Origin: Hyphomicrobiales bacterium
GTDB lineage: Bacteria > Pseudomonadota > Alphaproteobacteria > Rhizobiales > Devosiaceae
DNA: 64,000 nucleotides
Assembly: GCA_900470445.1 (NCBI GenBank)
Contig: UCAU01000009.1
Location: 41,437-105,436 of the forward strand
Direction of reading: 5' to 3'
This document shows, piece by piece, positions 40,165 to 49,700 of the stretch; within the stretch, counting starts at the first letter, position 1; the number at the start of each line of letters is the position of its first letter. Under the pieces are notes generated by a model, which did not search any database, was not told the DNA's origin, and worked only from the letters and a program-made list of their open reading frames with translations. The position numbers and the translations under genes were made by a program.

Positions 40165-40841
40165 GCCAGGGCCTCGAATACGAGTTGGTCGCCGGGGGCC
40201 AGTGTAGTGGGCGGCAGCGCCGCAACGTCGAAATTGGCGAAATCGGTGTGGCCGATGACGTACCAACCGGTGGGGATTTCGGTTGCCGCGATAGCGGTCT
40301 GCCCGGCGGCGAAGAGGACGCTGCCCTTGGGCACTGACCGGCGCACAACGCTGCGGCGCGGCAGCACCAGGGTTTGGGGGTGAAAGCCGCAATAGACGAA
40401 GCCCGGCGCGAAACCGGTGGCGAGGACGCGCAATTTGGTGGCGTTGTGTGCTGCCACGAAGGCGTCCGCCGTCAGGCCCAAAGCCGCAGCGACCTCTTCG
40501 AGATCAGGACCAGCTTCGCCACCAAAATGGGTCGGGATGGTCCGCACCGACGGCAATGCGGCCTCATCCACCGAAAGCCCGAACAATCGCAGCCGCACTT
40601 CGCCCATGAGTGTATTCAACGCGACAGTCCTGGGATCGTAGCGCAACAGCACGGAAACCAGGCTCGGCACCACTTCGACCACACCGGGCACCGGATCGCG
40701 GGCAAACGCTTGCGCACAGGCAATCGCAGTCCAATTGGCCTGGTCGGTCAAGGAGGTTGCAAAGCGGATCAGCAGGGCCGCATCGCCCAGAGGCAGCAGC
40801 GTGGGCGGGGGCAGTATCGGTAAAGGGGCCGGGCCGGCCAT
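40161..40841 (-). CDS. pxpB: 5-oxoprolinase subunit PxpB (KipI-like)
   Basis: PxpB is the first gene product of the pxpBCA operon. The 226-residue protein has the family motifs LLPLGDAALLIRF near residue 15, LPSVRTIPTHFGGEAGPDLE near residue 95 and TGFAPGFVYCGF near residue 142. It resembles KipI of Bacillus, an inhibitor of a sporulation kinase, but the operon context with pxpC and pxpA points to 5-oxoproline degradation. An ATG at 40841 starts the frame after 155 bp without a gene on this strand. Confidence 0.9.
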   Translation of the reverse strand: MAGPAPLPILPPPTLLPLGDAALLIRFATSLTDQANWTAIACAQAFARDPVPGVVEVVPSLVSVLLRYDPRTVALNTLMGEVRLRLFGLSVDEAALPSVRTIPTHFGGEAGPDLEEVAAALGLTADAFVAAHNATKLRVLATGFAPGFVYCGFHPQTLVLPRRSVVRRSVPKGSVLFAAGQTAIAATEIPTGWYVIGHTDFANFDVAALPPTTLAPGDQLVFEALA

Positions 40842-40976
40842 GGCACAGCTTCCTGCGTGGGGCTGGTCCTGTCGGACCTGCCCGGATGGGTCAACCCGGT
40901 CAATGGGGGCGAAGGCTCTGCTTGCCCCCGGAAGACCGTTTGTTCATGCCAGTACCCAAGGGCACCAGCCAGATAT

Positions 40977-40998
40977 GACCGGCCGGGCTTGCCCGGTC
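40977..40998 (-). terminator. GC-rich hairpin at the end of the 58-codon gene
   Basis: GACCGG (40977-40982) pairs with CCGGTC (40993-40998) and the inside can extend through GGGC/GCCC. It overlaps the stop codon of the small gene on the minus strand. No clear T run follows, so terminator function is doubtful. Confidence 0.35.
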
Positions 40999-41173
40999 AG
41001 TTCGGATCCCTGCCGTCCTGTTCGACCACGGCATCAAACAATTGCCGGGCCTGCCCAGCACCAATCGCCTCGATGGCGACAGCTGCTATGGCGGCGAACA
41101 GTTCCGCGATTTCCTGGGGGTCGGTGATTTCGGCGTCGTCGTCTTCAGCATCAGCGTTGATCAGAGTAAACAC
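40997..41173 (-). CDS. Small acidic protein, 58 aa
   Basis: A frame of 58 codons starts with GTG at 41173, preceded by GGAGG nine bases upstream, and ends TGA at 40997. The product begins VFTLINADAEDDDAEITD and continues with an alanine-rich amphipathic helix (IAELFAAIAAVAIEAIGAGQ, about residues 23-42) and an acidic tail. It has no signal peptide. The strong ribosome-binding site and the continuous helix-like composition support it as a real gene. I do not recognise a family. It could be a small regulatory or adaptor protein; the nearest co-oriented gene upstream is the 78-codon gene, 119 bp away. Confidence 0.5.
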   Translation of the reverse strand: MFTLINADAEDDDAEITDPQEIAELFAAIAAVAIEAIGAGQARQLFDAVVEQDGRDPN

Positions 41174-41292
41174 AATAACGCGCCTCCAAAGTAGCCAACG
41201 GATCGATTGTGACGCGATTCCCCTTACAGATTGAATAATAGAAATTCGCCCATGCCCATCCGGCGGGCAATTGCCAGAAACGGCAGCGGAGC

Positions 41293-41529
41293 TTACTCTT
41301 CGCCCGCTTCGAGCTTCTCCAGATAAGATTCGATATCTTCCAGCGTTGCCGAAAACGGCAGCGGCATGTGGCCGTAAATGACCTTGAAGCTCTCATCGTC
41401 CCTTATGGCGTGACCGCCCTTGCCCTGCTTGGCCGTGAGCTTTTCCGCCGTCAGAATGGTCAGGCCATAGCGTCCTGCGGTCCGCTTCAGGCGGCGCATT
41501 CGCGATGCTTCGAATTCCTTGCGGCTCAC
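41293..41529 (-). CDS. Small basic conserved hypothetical protein, 78 aa
   Basis: The GTG at 41529 gives a 78-residue product that starts VSRKEFEASRMRRLKRTAGR, basic and helical. It continues YGLTILTAEKLTAKQGKGGH and ends in an acidic helix (LEDIESYLEKLEAGEE). An earlier start at 41592 would overlap tRNA-Ser and is excluded. It has no membrane segment. The charge split and the position behind tRNA-Ser suggest a small nucleic-acid-associated protein, but there is no family evidence. Confidence 0.55.
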   Translation of the reverse strand: MSRKEFEASRMRRLKRTAGRYGLTILTAEKLTAKQGKGGHAIRDDESFKVIYGHMPLPFSATLEDIESYLEKLEAGEE

Positions 41530-41551
41530 TGTTTGACCTTCTTGAGAGAAT

Positions 41552-41641
41552 TGGCGGGTAGGGAGGGATTCGAACCCCCGGAACGCTTGCACGTTCGCCG
41601 GTTTTCAAGACCGGAGCAATCAACCGCTCTGCCACCTACCC
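41552..41641 (-). tRNA. tRNA-Ser (anticodon TGA)
   Basis: The minus strand from 41641 to 41552 folds as a class II tRNA. The acceptor stem is GGGTAGG paired with CCTACCC. The long variable arm is GAACG-TGCAAG-CGTTC-like, the T loop is GGTTCGAATCC, and CCA is encoded at the 3' end. The anticodon loop reads CTTGAAA, with anticodon TGA, so it decodes serine UCN codons. It lies between the 78-codon gene and the quinone oxidoreductase gene. Confidence 0.93.
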
Positions 41642-41679
41642 GTTGGAGGTCAGCGTTTAGCGGTTGATCGCAAAACTGT

Positions 41680-42651
41680 CTAGGGCAGTAACACAACCGA
41701 GCCGGTGGTCTGCCGCCCTTCGAGGGCACGATGGGCTTCGGCGGCGTCCTTGAGGGCAAAGGTCTGGTTGACCGCCACCTTGATCTTGCCGCTGGCAACC
41801 GCTTCGAACAAGGCGCCGGCCGCCACCACGAGCGCGGAGCGTTCGGCGACGTAATGCGCGGTGGTCGGCCGGGTCACATAGAGCGAACCCTTGCGCGACA
41901 GCACAGTGAGATCGGGAATCGACACTACGCCCGAGGCATTGCCGAAGCTCACCATCAGGCCGCGCGGCCGCAGGCAATCGAGCGATTTGTCGAAGGTGGA
42001 TTTGCCCACCCCGTCATAAACCACATCGACGCCCCTGCCCCCGGTCAATTCCTTGACGCGTTCGGCAAAGTCCTCGGTGGAATAGTTGATCACCGCATCG
42101 CAGCCATTTTCGAGCGCCAGCGCCACTTTCTCAGCGCTCCCCGCCGTACCGATCACCCTGGCGCCAAGCGACTTGGCCCATTGCGTGGCGATCTGCCCCA
42201 CGCCACCGGCCGCGGCATGCCACAGAATGGTTTCGCCGGCAGCCAGCGGCCAGGTCTGAAACAGCAGGTAATAGGCGGTGAGGCCCTTGAGCATGATGGC
42301 TGCGGCGACCTGGTCATCCACGCCATCGGGAATAGCGACGATGCGCTCGGCATTCAGCAGCCGCTCGGTGGCATAGGCGCCGATCTGGCCCTGATAGGCG
42401 ACGCGATCGCCGATGCTGAACTCGGTGACGCCCTCGCCCAGCGCCGTTACGACACCCGCGCCTTCACTGCCGGCAACGAAGGGCAGCTTTTGCGGGTAAA
42501 GACCCGACCGCTGATAGGTATCGATGAAGTTGAGCCCGATGGCGGTCTGCCTTACGGCAACCTGCCCCGGCCCGGGAGCGGCCAGCGGCCACTCCTCATA
42601 GCTCAGAACTTCGGGGCCACCGTGCTGATGAACGACTATTGCCTGGCTCAT
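41680..42651 (-). CDS. NADPH:quinone oxidoreductase (zinc-free MDR family)
   Basis: The 323-residue protein belongs to the medium-chain reductase family without zinc ligands, which reduces quinones one electron at a time. The N-terminal GroES-like domain shows GLNFIDTYQRSGLYP near residue 38 and SEGAGVVTALGEGV near residue 63. The Rossmann domain has AAAGGVGQIATQWAKSLGA near residue 147 and DVVYDGVGKSTFDKSLDCL. It starts with an ATG whose bases overlap the stop of the terC-type gene (ATGA), so the two are co-transcribed. Confidence 0.9.
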   Translation of the reverse strand: MSQAIVVHQHGGPEVLSYEEWPLAAPGPGQVAVRQTAIGLNFIDTYQRSGLYPQKLPFVAGSEGAGVVTALGEGVTEFSIGDRVAYQGQIGAYATERLLNAERIVAIPDGVDDQVAAAIMLKGLTAYYLLFQTWPLAAGETILWHAAAGGVGQIATQWAKSLGARVIGTAGSAEKVALALENGCDAVINYSTEDFAERVKELTGGRGVDVVYDGVGKSTFDKSLDCLRPRGLMVSFGNASGVVSIPDLTVLSRKGSLYVTRPTTAHYVAERSALVVAAGALFEAVASGKIKVAVNQTFALKDAAEAHRALEGRQTTGSVVLLP

Positions 42652-43538
42652 GACTTGGGTGCCTTGGGCTTGCGCGGTGCCGATTTCGGCCGCGACTGCG
42701 CCTTGGAGGTCGGCGTGGCCTTGGTGCGCGGCTTGGCGGCAGCGGCGCCGGTTTGTGCGGCAACGGCACCGGTAGCGCCGGTAAAGGGCGCGACCAGCTT
42801 GGGAGCGTGCCCGCCCTTGTTAACCCGGCGCTGCTTGGCAAAAATATTGACCGCCTCGACCAGCACCGAGAAGGCCATGGCCGAATAGATATAGCCCTTG
42901 GGGATGTGGAAGCCCAAGCCATCGGCCACCAGCGTCACGCCGATCAGCAGCAGGAAGGCCAAAGCCAGCATTTTGGTGGTGGGGTGATCGGCCACGAATT
43001 TGGCGATGGGACCGGATGCTACGAACATCACAGCGACGGCGACCAGCACGGCCGCAACCATCACGGCCACCTGGTCGGGCGGCACCATGCCCACAGCGGT
43101 GATGATCGAATCGATGGAGAACACCATATCGATCACGACGATCTGCAGGATAATCGCCTGCAAGGTCGCCTTGGCCTTCTCCTTAAGGTCCAATTCGTGC
43201 GGCTCTTCGATGGCCGCGTGCATTTCGTGGGTGGCCTTGTAGATCAGGAACGCGCCACCAGCGATCAGGATCAAGTCCTTCCACGACAGCGCCAGCCCTG
43301 CCAGGGTCACCACCGGGTCCTGCAATTGCACGATCACGCTGATCAGCAGCAGCAGAATGATGCGGAACACCAATGCCAGCCCAATGCCCAGCTTGCGGGC
43401 AAATTCGGCCTGTTCGCGCGGCAGGCGCGACACGAGCACGGAAATGAATACGATATTGTCGATGCCCAGGACGATCTCCATGACCGTCAGGGTTGCAAAG
43501 GCGATCCACACATTGGGATCGGCCAATAGCTCAAGCAT
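42648..43538 (-). CDS. TerC family membrane protein
   Basis: The 296-residue protein has about seven membrane segments with the TerC features: GIDNIVFISVLVSRLP (about residues 25-40), KDLILIAGGAFLIYKATHEMH, and IVVIDMVFSIDSIITAVGMV. The last 60 residues are an Ala/Lys/Pro-rich cytoplasmic tail, unusual in length. TerC relatives have been linked to metal ion (manganese) export and to membrane protein metalation. The gene leads a pair with the quinone oxidoreductase downstream; the start ATG is at 43538. Confidence 0.88.
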   Translation of the reverse strand: MLELLADPNVWIAFATLTVMEIVLGIDNIVFISVLVSRLPREQAEFARKLGIGLALVFRIILLLLISVIVQLQDPVVTLAGLALSWKDLILIAGGAFLIYKATHEMHAAIEEPHELDLKEKAKATLQAIILQIVVIDMVFSIDSIITAVGMVPPDQVAVMVAAVLVAVAVMFVASGPIAKFVADHPTTKMLALAFLLLIGVTLVADGLGFHIPKGYIYSAMAFSVLVEAVNIFAKQRRVNKGGHAPKLVAPFTGATGAVAAQTGAAAAKPRTKATPTSKAQSRPKSAPRKPKAPKS

Positions 43539-43711
43539 TTCCGGCTCCGTTCCGAGTCTTTGATGGCACTATACTTATGCGGTGTGCCCGCAGGGGGGAA
43601 GGCAGCATGGCCGCGATTTTCTCTGCGGCAGAAAGCGCATGGCGGTGTGCTGGTCTGCATGAGGGGCGCGGTGATAGTCTGGCTGTCCAAACAGCTTTGC
43701 GAGTCATAGCC

Positions 43712-44164
43712 ATGGAATCGTTTACCCCGCTTTCGGCTGCCATTGGCGGCACGCTTATTGGCCTCGCCGCGGCCGTGCTGTGGCTCGGCAATGGACGCAT
43801 CGCCGGGATTGCCGGCATATTTGGGAACTTGCTGCCCGCATCGCATAATGCGCTGTGGCGGCTTGTGTTCCTCGCCTGCCTGATATTGGGGGCGTTTGCC
43901 ACGGCGCGGTTCTTGCCCGGACTAGGTGCCGGCGGGGTCGAGCCAGTCAGGCTGGTCGAAGCGCCAGCCGCTTGGGGCGTGCCAACGCCGGTCTGGCTCG
44001 CCATTGCCGGCCTGCTCACGGGTCTGGGCACCAGAATTGGCAATGGCTGCACCTCCGGCCACGGGGTGTGCGGGCTGGCGCGACTGTCCGTGCGCTCGCT
44101 GGTTGCGGTGGCGGTATTCTTCGGCGTTGCCATTGTCACCGTAACGATTACGGGGATCGTCTGA
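43712..44164 (+). CDS. YeeE/YedE family sulfur transporter, first half
   Basis: The 150-residue membrane protein has four or five hydrophobic segments and the motif GNGCTSGHGVCGLARLS (about residues 110-126), whose cysteine is typical of the thiosulfate-relaying YeeE/YedE family. It is the N-terminal half of a YeeE-type transporter, split into two genes. The ATG at 43712 follows a long open frame that lacks membrane segments. The stop overlaps the ATG of the second half as TGATG. Confidence 0.82.
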   Translation: MESFTPLSAAIGGTLIGLAAAVLWLGNGRIAGIAGIFGNLLPASHNALWRLVFLACLILGAFATARFLPGLGAGGVEPVRLVEAPAAWGVPTPVWLAIAGLLTGLGTRIGNGCTSGHGVCGLARLSVRSLVAVAVFFGVAIVTVTITGIV

Positions 44165-44628
44165 TGTCCGGCTCCAAGCTGCCCTATCTCGCCACAGCGG
44201 CGCTGAGCGGTGTGCTCTTTGGCGCCGGGCTCTATGTCTCGCAGATGGTCAATCCGCTCAAAGTGCTGCGCTTTCTCGACTTCACCGCCATCCCCACCGG
44301 CGGCTGGGACCCAAGCCTGGCTTTCGTGATGGTTTCGGCCGTCCTCGTCATGTTCATTGCCGTACGCCTCGGCAGGCGGCGACGGGCGCCGTTGTTCGAT
44401 ACACGGTTTCATGAACCGGCATCCAAGGCGATCGACACACGATTGGTCGGCGGCGCGGCGCTGTTCGGCGTCGGCTGGGGCATGTCGGGCATTTGCCCCG
44501 GCCCCGCGATCTCGCTGCTCGCCTTCATGCCCGACAATCTCTGGATATATCTCATGGCGCTGGCGATCGGCACCTGGGCCGGGAGCTTGGTCATGCCCCG
44601 CGCAACCCCTGCGGCGGTGACACAATGA
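44164..44628 (+). CDS. YeeE/YedE family sulfur transporter, second half (DUF6691-like)
   Basis: The 154-residue membrane protein has about four hydrophobic segments and carries GWGMSGICPGPAIS (about residues 104-117), the second conserved cysteine motif of the family. It pairs with the upstream gene to form a complete transporter for thiosulfate or another sulfur compound. Start and stop overlap both neighbours: its ATG sits in the previous stop and its own stop lies in the ATGA of the flavin monooxygenase gene. Confidence 0.8.
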   Translation: MSGSKLPYLATAALSGVLFGAGLYVSQMVNPLKVLRFLDFTAIPTGGWDPSLAFVMVSAVLVMFIAVRLGRRRRAPLFDTRFHEPASKAIDTRLVGGAALFGVGWGMSGICPGPAISLLAFMPDNLWIYLMALAIGTWAGSLVMPRATPAAVTQ

Positions 44629-45788
44629 GCGCCTATGATGCGGATGCCATCATCGTCGGCGGTGGCCTGGTCGGCGTTACCACCGCGATTGCCGTAGCCA
44701 AAGCCGGACTCAAGACCATCCACCTGGCCCCGGCCGGCCCACCGGACCGCCGCACGTCGGCGCTGATGATGCCCAGCGTGGACTATCTAATTGCGGCTGG
44801 GCTGATCGAGGACCCCGCCGATATCGGCCATCCCCTGACGCAAATCCGCATCATCGACGCCACCGGCCGGCTCATTCGTGCGCCGGAGACGCTGTTCGAT
44901 GCCCAAGAAGCCGGGCTCGCCGCCTTTGGCTGGAATTTCGCCAATACCCGCCTGTTGGAGCGTTTCCACAGCGTGGCGGCAACCCTCGACGGGCTCGAAA
45001 CCCGCAATATGGGCGCTACGGCGTTTGCCGCCGGTGACGTGGGTGGAACACTGACACTGGCCGATGGCAGTACGCTCTCGGCGCCGCTGATTATCGGTGC
45101 GGATGGTAAATCGTCGCTCGTTCGTTCGGTTGCGGGGTTTCCGACCCACGAACACCAGTTCGAACAGGCGGCTTTGGTTTGCGATCTCGATCTCGGTCGC
45201 CCCATTGGTGGCACGTCCATCGAGTTTCATTATCCCAATGGCCCCTTCACCCTGGTTCCAGCTGGCGACGCGCGGGCCAACCTGGTGTGGATCGATGAGC
45301 GTGCAGCCCTGGAAGCCGCCCGCAATAACGGGCCAGAGGCACTGGCAAAGCTCTTTGCCGAAAAATCGCAACGCCTGTTGGGCAGCATCCAGCTGGTCAC
45401 GCCAACCCATGTCTTCCCGCTCAGCACGCTCAGCGTCAGCAAGCCCGGCAGGCAGGGTGTGGTGCTGGTGGGTGAAGCGGCACACGCCTTCCCGCCCATC
45501 GGCGCCCAAGGCCTTAACCTGGGCCTGCGCGACGTGGCTGATCTGGCTGGCGCCTTGCAGGGCGCGGATCGAACCCAACCGGATTGGGCCGACAAAGCCA
45601 GCGAGAGCTATGCCAGCCTGCGCGCCGGCGATCTGGCCCGCACCGGCACCATGGTCGATGCGCTGTTCCGCTCGCTGCTGGCCGATATGTTGCCCGCGCA
45701 GGGGCTGCGCGCCGGTGGGCTATGGGCGTTGCGCCTGCTGCCGGCCTTGCGCAAGCAGGCCTTCACCATCGGCATGGGCAATCGCTGA
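44625..45788 (+). CDS. FAD-dependent monooxygenase, UbiH/UbiF-like
   Basis: The 387-residue flavoprotein has the FAD-binding IIVGGGLVGVTTAIAVAKAG (about residues 8-27), the LIIGADGKSSLVR motif near residue 156, and GEAAHAFPPIGAQGLNLGLRD near residue 282. These three are the fingerprints of the aromatic-ring hydroxylase family to which ubiquinone biosynthesis UbiH/UbiF/UbiL belong. The N-terminal frame upstream of 44625 is excluded because the ATG overlaps the YeeE-type stop. It may hydroxylate a ubiquinone precursor, or act on a product handled with the transporter. Confidence 0.82.
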   Translation: MSAYDADAIIVGGGLVGVTTAIAVAKAGLKTIHLAPAGPPDRRTSALMMPSVDYLIAAGLIEDPADIGHPLTQIRIIDATGRLIRAPETLFDAQEAGLAAFGWNFANTRLLERFHSVAATLDGLETRNMGATAFAAGDVGGTLTLADGSTLSAPLIIGADGKSSLVRSVAGFPTHEHQFEQAALVCDLDLGRPIGGTSIEFHYPNGPFTLVPAGDARANLVWIDERAALEAARNNGPEALAKLFAEKSQRLLGSIQLVTPTHVFPLSTLSVSKPGRQGVVLVGEAAHAFPPIGAQGLNLGLRDVADLAGALQGADRTQPDWADKASESYASLRAGDLARTGTMVDALFRSLLADMLPAQGLRAGGLWALRLLPALRKQAFTIGMGNR

Positions 45789-45794
45789 AAAGCA

Positions 45795-45818
45795 AAGGGC
45801 GCGGTTCCCCGCGCCCTT
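45795..45818. terminator. Bidirectional terminator between the monooxygenase and IalB genes
   Basis: A perfect 10-bp stem (AAGGGCGCGG at 45795-45804 with 45809-45818) around TTCC is flanked by CAAATTCTATTT on the right and by AGCAAA preceded by AAAA on the left. It therefore offers a T-rich exit on both strands and serves both convergent genes. Confidence 0.88.
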
Positions 45819-45841
45819 CAAATTCTATTTCGCTTCAGCGC

Positions 45842-46591
45842 TTACGGCGTAGCTGGCGCCGGGGCCGGAGCGGCGCCTTCGGCCGGCGGGGTTGCGCCAG
45901 CGGCCGGAGGCGTCTCGCCATTGAGCTGCTTGCGCAGTTCTTCGGCGCGATCCTGCAGCACCTGCTCGAGAGCATTGGAGCCGCTGGTTTCCTGACGGAA
46001 CTGGTCGAAGGTCAGCGCAGCGTCGCCATCATAGGTCGAGGTGAAGCCGGCCAGGTTGATCTCGATGGTGAGATCTTCATTCTGGCGGTTCTTGGCGGTC
46101 AGCTTGAGCGTGCCACCCTTCTTGAGCGAGTTCACATACTGCTCGTTGATCACCAGCTGGGTGGCGCACGAGGTGGGGTCGCACAGCATATAGGGTACGC
46201 GGATCGGCTTGGCGCCATCGATCTGCCAGGTCAGGCCGAACGGCAGCAGCACGCCAAGCGGAACGGCGGCAACGGCGAGCAGGCGGCTTTCCTGGCCCGG
46301 ATCGTCGCGCAGCAGGAACGAGCCGAGGAACTGGCCATTGGCCAGCACGACCTGGCGCATGATGCAGGCCTTCTGCCCATCGGGCAGCGGATCGCAAACC
46401 TTGAGCCAGTTCTGGCTCGCTACACCGGGAGGCGTGGCGGCGGGAGCGGCAGCACCATCGGCCGGAGCGGCGGGCGCTTCAGCGGCCGGCGCGGCCGGTG
46501 GCGGCGTGGTTTCCTGGGCGAAAGCCGACAACGGGGACAGCATCAGCGCGGCCGCCGCAAAACCGGCGACGAGGGGTTTCCTGAACTTCAT
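45842..46591 (-). CDS. Invasion-associated locus B (IalB) family protein
   Basis: The 249-residue secreted protein has a signal peptide (MKFRKPLVAGFAAAALMLS, cleavage after AFA) and a low-complexity Ala/Pro segment (about residues 25-55). The IalB domain follows from about 58 to 205 (WLKVCDPLPDGQKACIMRQ, YMLCDPTSCATQLVIN), and the C-terminus is Pro/Ala-rich. IalB proteins are periplasmic in alphaproteobacteria; in Bartonella the founding member affects entry into red cells, but most others have unknown roles. The ATG at 46591 is chosen on the signal peptide. A bidirectional terminator follows. Confidence 0.87.
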   Translation of the reverse strand: MKFRKPLVAGFAAAALMLSPLSAFAQETTPPPAAPAAEAPAAPADGAAAPAATPPGVASQNWLKVCDPLPDGQKACIMRQVVLANGQFLGSFLLRDDPGQESRLLAVAAVPLGVLLPFGLTWQIDGAKPIRVPYMLCDPTSCATQLVINEQYVNSLKKGGTLKLTAKNRQNEDLTIEINLAGFTSTYDGDAALTFDQFRQETSGSNALEQVLQDRAEELRKQLNGETPPAAGATPPAEGAAPAPAPATP

Positions 46592-46736
46592 AGAATATCC
46601 TTGGCTTCCTTGGCGGTCCCGGCGACGTTCTGTCACCATTAAAATTGAACTGCCCTTCAAGTGCTGAAATCGGGCAATAACATGACCGATTGTCATTGCC
46701 AAAGCATTATGGCCGCCCCTCATAACAAGGACTTGA

Positions 46737-49700
46737 TCAAGCCGCATTTTCGGCCAGTTTCGCCATGCGCGATAATATTGCCGCGGCGCCCTTGAGCCGG
46801 GCATCCGGCGTGGGCCAATTGCGGGCGAATACCAGCTTCTGGTCGGGCTTGATGCGCACCTGATTGGCCGGGTCCGAAACCAGCCGAACCAAAGCCGCAG
46901 GGTTGGGAAATTCGTTGTTGCGCAGGGTGATAACCGCGCCCTTGGGACCGGCATCGACCTTTTCGACATTGGCCTGGCGGCACAGGGCCTTGACCAGGAT
47001 CACCTTGAGCAAGGCCTCGACCTCTTCCGGCAAAGGCCCGAAGCGGTCGATCAATTCGGCGCCGGCGGCATCGATATCGCGAATATCGGTCAGATCGCCC
47101 AAGCGCCGGTAGAGCTGCATGCGCAATTGCAGATCGGGCACATAATGCTCGGGAATCATCACGGGCATGCCCAGCGAAATCTGCGGGCTCCACTCGTTCT
47201 TGTCCTCGTAGTCCTCATCGCCATTCTTGAGATTGGCGACCGCCTCTTCCAGCATGGCCTGATACAGCTCGTAGCCGACCTCGCGGATATGGCCCGATTG
47301 CTCGTCGCCCAGCAGGTTCCCTGCCCCACGAATATCCAGATCATGGCTGGCCAGCTGGAAACCGGCGCCCAGGCTTTCCAGCGATTGCAACACGCCCAGC
47401 CGCCGCTCGGCCGTGTCGGTCAGCTTCTTGTCCGCCGGCACGGTGAACAGCGCATAGGCGCGCGCCTTGGCCCGCCCGATTCGGCCACGGATCTGGTACA
47501 GCTGCGCCAACCCGAAATGATCGGCGCGATGCACGATCAGCGTATTGGCGTTGGGAATATCAAGCCCCGACTCGACGATCGTGGTGGCCACCAGCACGTC
47601 GAACTTGTTGTCGTAAAAGGCATTCATGATGTCATCGAGCTCGCCGGGCGGCATTTGCCCATTGGCGACCACGAAGCTGACTTCGGGCACCTGCGCCTTG
47701 AGGAAATCAGCGATCTCGTGCTGATCCTTGATGCGCGGCACGACATAAAAGCTCTGCCCGCCGCGATATTTCTCGCGCAACAACGCCTCGCGGATCGACA
47801 GCGGATCGAAGGGCGAAATGAAGGTACGGATCGCCAGCCGGTCGACCGGCGGCGTCGCCAGCAGCGACAGGTCGCGCACGCCGGTCAGCGCCATCTGCAA
47901 GGTGCGCGGAATCGGGGTCGCGGTCAGCGTCAGCACGTGCACATTGGCCTTGAGCTCCTTGAGGCGCTCCTTGTGGCCTACGCCGAAATGCTGCTCTTCG
48001 TCGATGATCAGCAGACCCAAATCCCTGAATTTTATGGTCTTGCTGAGCAAAGCATGCGTGCCCACCACGATATCGACCTGGCCATTCTCGAGGCCTTCCT
48101 TGGTGGCCTTGAGTTCGGCCGCGCTCACCATGCGCGAGGCATGGCGCACCCGCACCGGCAGGCCGGCAAAGCGCTCGGAGAAGGTCTTGAAATGCTGGCG
48201 CGCCAGCAGCGTCGTCGGCACGACAACGGCCACTTGCTTGCCCGAAAGGGCCACGGCAAAGGCTGCGCGCAGGGCCACTTCGGTCTTGCCGAAGCCAACG
48301 TCGCCGCAGACCAGCCGGTCCATGACGCGGCCGGAGGTCACGTCATCGAACACCGCCTCGATGGCGGCCATCTGGTCTTCGGTTTCCTCATAGGGGAAAC
48401 GCGCGGCGAATTCGTCATAGGCGCCGGGGTTGATCTCGACCACATCGGCGCGCGTAAGCAGCCGCGCCGCCGCGATCTTGATGAGCTGCTCCGCCATTTC
48501 GCGGATGCGCTTCTTGAGCCGGCCCTTCTTGGCCTGCCAGGCCACGCCGCCGAGCTTGTCGAGCGTGGCATTGGCGTCTTCGGCGCCATAACGGGTCAGC
48601 AGCTCGATATTTTCGACCGGCAGATAGAGCTTGGTATCGGCAGCATATTGCAGCTCGACGCATTCATGCGGCGCGCCGCCTGCCTCGATCACCTTGAGGC
48701 CGAGGAAGCGGCCGATACCGTGATCGACGTGCACCACCAAATCGCCGGCATTGAGACTTGCCGCCTCGGTCAGTGCATCGCTGGCCTTCTTCTTGCGCTG
48801 CGGGCGCAGAATGCGTTCGCCAAGAATGTCCTGCTCGGAGAGCAGCAGCATGTCCTTGGTTTCAAAGCCGGTTTCGAGCGGCAGCACGACCAGCGAGGTC
48901 GTTGCAGCGCTGGTGGTCTCGGCATCACGCCAGTTTTCCGCCAGCCGCGGATTGGTCAGGCCATGATCCTTGAGTACCTGCACCATGCGATCGCGGGTGC
49001 CCGTGCTCCAGCAGGCAACGACGGCCCGGCGGCCATTGCGGCGCTCGGCCAGCAGGCGATCAACAACGGACTGGAAGAGATTGGTGTCGGTGGCCTGTCG
49101 CTCAGCGGCGAAGCTTGGAGCGATGTGCCCGCCAGCATCGTCCGATGCCTTGGTGCCGGGCGCAAGGAACTGGCTGAGCTGGATGACCGAAGCGCCGGCC
49201 AGTGCATAGGGATGCTGATCGACAGCATAGAGCAGCTCGGGCTTGACCGGCTTATAGGGCGCCCCTGCCCCGGCAACCACGGGCAGGAGCCGCGCCGCCT
49301 CGCGGGCTTCGTAATAGTCGCGCACCTGCGTCACGCGGTCGGCATAGGCCTCGGCGGCCTGCTCATCGAACACGAAGGGCGCATCGCCGACATAGTCGGC
49401 CAGTGTATCGAGATGTTCGTAGAAGAAGGGTAGCCAATGCTCGGTGCCCGAATAACGCGAACCGCCGCTGACCGAGGCATAGAGCGTGTCATCGACCGTG
49501 TTGCCGCCAAAGGTCGCCGTATAATTCTGGCGGAAGCGGCGGATGGTTTCCTCGTTGAGCACGACTTCGCTCATCGGGGTGAGATCGACGCGCTTCAGTG
49601 TGCCGGTGGTGCGCTGGCTATCGGGATCGAAGCTACGGATCGATTCGAGCTGGCTGCCGAAGAAATCAAAGCGCAGCGGCGCTTCGGCACTGGCCGGGAA

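Noticed and set aside
41000..41640. tRNA-Ser flank as an integrated mobile element attachment site
   Set aside because: No integrase gene, no duplicated 3' tRNA end and no island-like composition are seen around it.
47127..49433. 768-codon plus-strand open frame opposite mfd
   Set aside because: It lies wholly antisense to mfd, lacks recognisable domains and is rich in His/Gln/Asp, as expected for a complement of GC-rich coding sequence.
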